Source: an uncultured Eubacteriales bacterium (GTDB taxonomy: Bacteria > Bacillota > Clostridia > Christensenellales > CAG-138). Taken from it: DNA of 6,694 nucleotides. Position 1 is the stretch's first letter; every line of letters begins with the position of its first letter. The position numbers and the translations under genes are program-made. The stretch is taken from positions 1-6,694 of the forward strand of contig CACXNN010000090.1 in NCBI GenBank assembly GCA_902768995.1, given 5' to 3'. Below the pieces are notes generated by a model that was given only the letters and a program-made list of their open reading frames with translations, did no database searches and was not told the DNA's origin. This document shows positions 4,972 through 6,694 of this stretch, one piece after another.

Positions 4972-6186
4972 ATGAAACGGCTGCTGGCCCTTCTGTTGGC
5001 GGTGCTGGTGCTGCTTTCCATGCCCGTCACCCTGGTCCGCGCCGACGGGGAGGAACCGCCGGCCACGGAGACCCCCGCCCCCGATCCCACGGAGCCCCCG
5101 GCCCCCGATCCTACGGAGCCGCCCGCGCCCGATCCTACGGCGCCTCCCGCGCCCGACCCTACGGCGCCTCCGACACCCGACCCTACGGCGCCTCCGACAC
5201 CCGACCCCACGGAGCCCCCGGCCTCCGATCCCACGGCGGCTCCCGTCCCCGATCCCACGGCAGCGCCCGCGCCTGATCCCACGGCAACGCCCGCACCCGC
5301 TCCCACGGCGGCGCCGACGGCGAAGGCCGAGAAGCCCCACGACCAGCCCCAGTGGTCCAAATCCCTGGAATGCTGGGAGCGGGAGCGCCAGGACATCCCC
5401 CTGACCGGCCAATTCCGGGAGGACGTGTTGACCATCGCCCGGTCCCAGCTGGGCTATTCCGCCGATGGGACCTGCTATGAGGAGGACGACCGGGGCCGCC
5501 ATTACTACAGCCGCTACGGGGCCTGGGACGGCGCCATGTTCGGCGACTGGTGCGATTCCTTCGTCTCCTTCTGCGTCTACTACGCCGGGAAAACGGCCTA
5601 TCCCAAGGAGTCCAGCTGCAGCCGGCATATGTTCGTCCTGAAGCAGGCCGGGTACTGGCGGGAGTGGAACACCTATATCCCCCAGAAGGGGGACCTGGTC
5701 TTCTTCTCCTTCCCGGATCAATATCCCAAGCCCTCCCACGTGGGCCTGGTGGAGGAGGTCATCCTGGGCGACGGGAACGAGCCCAGCCGCCTCGTCACCA
5801 TCGAGGGGAATCAATACAACCCCAACGGCAAGACCGCCTGCGTGCGGCGCATGGTCCGGCCCCTGACCAACGTGGTGGGCTACGGCACCTATACGGTGGG
5901 CAAAGTCTATCCCCAGGGCTACAGCTACCGCCCCGACGAAAACGGCTATCAGATCTTCGAACCGGGGTCCATCTATTTCGTGGAGTATCCGGTGGAGGAG
6001 GTCCTGCAGTTCCTGGGCCTGAAGGGCACCCGGTATTACAACTACTGGTTCCCCGAGGGCGCGGCCCCCGCGCCGGAGCCGGAGCCGGAGCTGCCGAAGG
6101 CCCCGGTGATCCAGCCCCTCTCCAAGCCCAAGCCGCCGCAGCCAAGGATGGAGAGCCTGGCCTATGACACCAACGACTTGAAATGA
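4972..6186 (+). CDS. Secreted CHAP-domain cysteine hydrolase with Pro/Thr-rich repeat linker
   Basis: A 404-residue exported protein. Residues 1-24 are a Sec signal (MKRLL, a Leu/Val-rich core, likely cleavage after VRA). Residues 36-115 are ten 8-residue Pro/Asp/Thr repeats forming an extended linker. The catalytic CHAP (NlpC/P60-superfamily) domain occupies roughly 145-310: GDWCDSFVSFC (191-201, catalytic Cys194), GDLVFF (240-245), SHVGLVEEV (255-263, catalytic His256) and TIEGN (276-280, Glu278 as the third polar residue), ending with VVGYGTY. A further 50 residues of unknown fold and a Pro-rich tail (363-391) complete it. By family knowledge, CHAP enzymes cleave peptidoglycan as amidases or endopeptidases. 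No LysM, SH3, choline-binding or sortase motif is visible, so it may be freely secreted or held in the wall by the Pro-rich parts. It is monocistronic, with its own promoter and terminator. The specific bond cleaved is unknown. Confidence 0.9.
   Translation: MKRLLALLLAVLVLLSMPVTLVRADGEEPPATETPAPDPTEPPAPDPTEPPAPDPTAPPAPDPTAPPTPDPTAPPTPDPTEPPASDPTAAPVPDPTAAPAPDPTATPAPAPTAAPTAKAEKPHDQPQWSKSLECWERERQDIPLTGQFREDVLTIARSQLGYSADGTCYEEDDRGRHYYSRYGAWDGAMFGDWCDSFVSFCVYYAGKTAYPKESSCSRHMFVLKQAGYWREWNTYIPQKGDLVFFSFPDQYPKPSHVGLVEEVILGDGNEPSRLVTIEGNQYNPNGKTACVRRMVRPLTNVVGYGTYTVGKVYPQGYSYRPDENGYQIFEPGSIYFVEYPVEEVLQFLGLKGTRYYNYWFPEGAAPAPEPEPELPKAPVIQPLSKPKPPQPRMESLAYDTNDLK
5077..5316 (+). repeat. Ten-copy 24-bp in-frame tandem repeat (8-residue Pro/Asp/Thr unit)
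   Basis: The unit is A-P-D-P-T-E/A-P/A-P, ten copies in phase with no insertions. The copies grade from TEPP at the start through TAPP to TAAP near the end; the last has lost its Asp (APAPTAAP). The DNA copies are imperfect (the Pro and Thr codons differ), which points to selection on an extended linker as well as repeat expansion. The repeat also creates long open frames in other phases that should not be annotated. Confidence 0.93.
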
Positions 6187-6192
6187 GCCAGC

Positions 6193-6224
6193 AAGGAGCG
6201 GATCGACGGATCGGCTCCTTTTTT
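6193..6224 (+). terminator. Rho-independent terminator after the CHAP gene
   Basis: AAGGAGC (6193-6199) pairs perfectly with GCTCCTT (6214-6220). Inside, GATC can pair with GATC across a G-G mismatch, around a GACG loop. A run of six T (6219-6224) follows. It begins 7 nt after the TGA of the hydrolase gene. Confidence 0.88.
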
Positions 6225-6252
6225 GTGAAGTAGCGGGATTTTCCCCCCATTG

Positions 6253-6316
6253 CAACCGCCGGTTGACAGATTGACGGCAAAAATTGGTAGCAGGCAACCG
6301 GGATTTCGGGTAGGAT
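6253..6316 (+). promoter_or_regulatory. Putative promoter/operator region of the XRE regulator gene
   Basis: A perfect palindrome, CAACCG-C-CGGTTG (6253-6265), overlaps a perfect -35 TTGACA (6263-6268). A third half-site, CAACCG, lies at 6295-6300, so CCGGTTG (6259-6265) and CAACCGG (6295-6301) form a wider inverted repeat. No convincing -10 lies 17 bp from the TTGACA; TAGGAT at 6311-6316 is the best candidate but lacks a matching -35. The arrangement suits autoregulation by the downstream helix-turn-helix protein, which is inference. Confidence 0.4.
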
Positions 6317-6332
6317 GAGGCCAGAAAACAGA

Positions 6333-6350
6333 GCCGGGCAGGGCCCCGGC
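6333..6350 (+). promoter_or_regulatory. GC-only leader hairpin just upstream of the XRE ribosome site
   Basis: GCCGGG (6333-6338) pairs with CCCGGC (6345-6350) around a 6-nt loop. It ends 2 nt before the AAAGGAG ribosome site (6353-6359). No T-run follows, so it is not a terminator; it could influence translation initiation. Confidence 0.35.
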
Positions 6351-6365
6351 CGAAAGGAGAAAGGC

Positions 6366-6694
6366 ATGATCCTTGCAGACAAGATCATCGATTTGAGAAA
6401 GAAGGCGGGCTGGTCCCAGGAGGAGCTGGCCGACAAGCTGGGCGTGAGCCGCCAGTCCGTTTCCAAGTGGGAGGGGGCCCAGTCCATTCCCGACATGAAC
6501 AAGATCCTGCAGCTATCCGAGCTCTTCGGGGTCAGCACGGATTACCTGTTGAAGGACAGCCTGGAGGCCCCGGAGCCCCTGGCCGCCCCGGAGGACGCCG
6601 ATTCGGAGGGCGCCACCTTCGTGTCCATGGAGGAGGCCAACGCCTTCCTTTCCTATAAAGTCGAGAGCGCGCCGCGCATCGCCCTGGGCGTGCT
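6366..6694 (+). CDS. XRE-family helix-turn-helix transcriptional regulator (partial, C-terminus missing)
   Basis: The first 109 residues are present; the gene runs off the right edge. Residues 3-65 are a Cro/C1-type DNA-binding domain: ADKIIDLRKKAGWSQEELA, then the recognition helix region GVSRQSVSKWE (26-36), SIPDMNKILQLSELF (40-54) and STDYLLKD (57-64). An acidic, Pro/Ala-rich linker (66-82) leads into VSMEEANAFLSYK (86-98) and APRIALGV. In clostridial XRE proteins I recall, a similar segment precedes a membrane-spanning C-terminal domain; that part is outside the window, so a membrane-linked sensor-regulator is inference. The ATG has AAAGGAG (6353-6359) 6 nt upstream. It is isolated from the CHAP gene by the terminator at 6193-6224. 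The ligand and targets are unknown. Confidence 0.9.
   Translation, partial: MILADKIIDLRKKAGWSQEELADKLGVSRQSVSKWEGAQSIPDMNKILQLSELFGVSTDYLLKDSLEAPEPLAAPEDADSEGATFVSMEEANAFLSYKVESAPRIALGV

Noticed and set aside
5077..5316. CRISPR-like periodic repeat
   Set aside because: The units are contiguous and in-frame with no unique spacers; this is a protein-coding tandem repeat.
4797..5435. Minus-strand frame with a striking Gly-Ser-Val-Ala repeat protein
   Set aside because: The repetition is only the reverse-strand reading of the 24-bp linker repeat, and the frame runs across both promoters.
4936..6297. A 453-codon minus-strand open frame antisense to the CHAP gene
   Set aside because: Arg/Gly-rich low-complexity product over the repeat, no ribosome site, and it crosses the plus-strand terminator; the plus strand has a signal peptide and CHAP catalytic motifs.

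Overview
This window suggests a high-GC, low-copy-mobile-DNA Firmicute of the class Clostridia, probably a gut Oscillospiraceae/Eubacteriales member. The pointers are strong AGGAGG-type ribosome sites, sigma-A-like promoters, a Gram-positive-style lipoprotein thioredoxin, a CD1871A-family micro-protein and a uridine-kinase/RlmI pair typical of such genomes. The taxonomic call is inference; there is no rRNA or marker gene in the window. I see no tRNA, rRNA, IS element, phage gene or CRISPR array.

Left part (1-4800, all minus strand): six genes read leftward and look like one transcription unit. In transcription order they are a lipid-anchored TlpA-like thioredoxin (4800-4174), a 47-residue membrane micro-protein with a CxxC motif of the CD1871A family (4177-4034), a polytopic NapH/NosR-like membrane protein with two [4Fe-4S] ferredoxin motifs (4037-3216), a cytoplasmic GH13 alpha-glucosidase-like enzyme (3190-1685), an RlmI-like 23S rRNA methyltransferase (1678-497), and a P-loop nucleoside (uridine) kinase-like protein cut by the left edge (497-1). 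The first three are joined by two ATGA start/stop overlaps and form a plausible redox module in which a membrane iron-sulfur protein passes electrons across the membrane to an extracytoplasmic dithiol protein. The last three are unrelated metabolic/RNA-modification functions packed with gaps of 25 nt, 6 nt and a 1-nt overlap.

Middle (4801-4971): a 171-bp divergent intergenic region with a readable promoter on each strand: TTGATA-17-TATGAT for the minus operon and TTGACA-17-TATAAG for the plus-strand gene.

Right part (4972-6694, plus strand): a secreted CHAP-domain cysteine hydrolase, probably a peptidoglycan amidase/endopeptidase, carries a ten-copy 8-residue Pro/Asp/Thr linker repeat and is followed by a clear intrinsic terminator (6193-6224). 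After a 179-bp gap with a palindrome and a leader hairpin, an XRE-family regulator begins at 6366 and runs off the right edge.

The most interesting element is the thioredoxin / CxxC micro-protein / membrane polyferredoxin cassette, whose parts are recognisable but whose joint biochemical role I do not know to be established.
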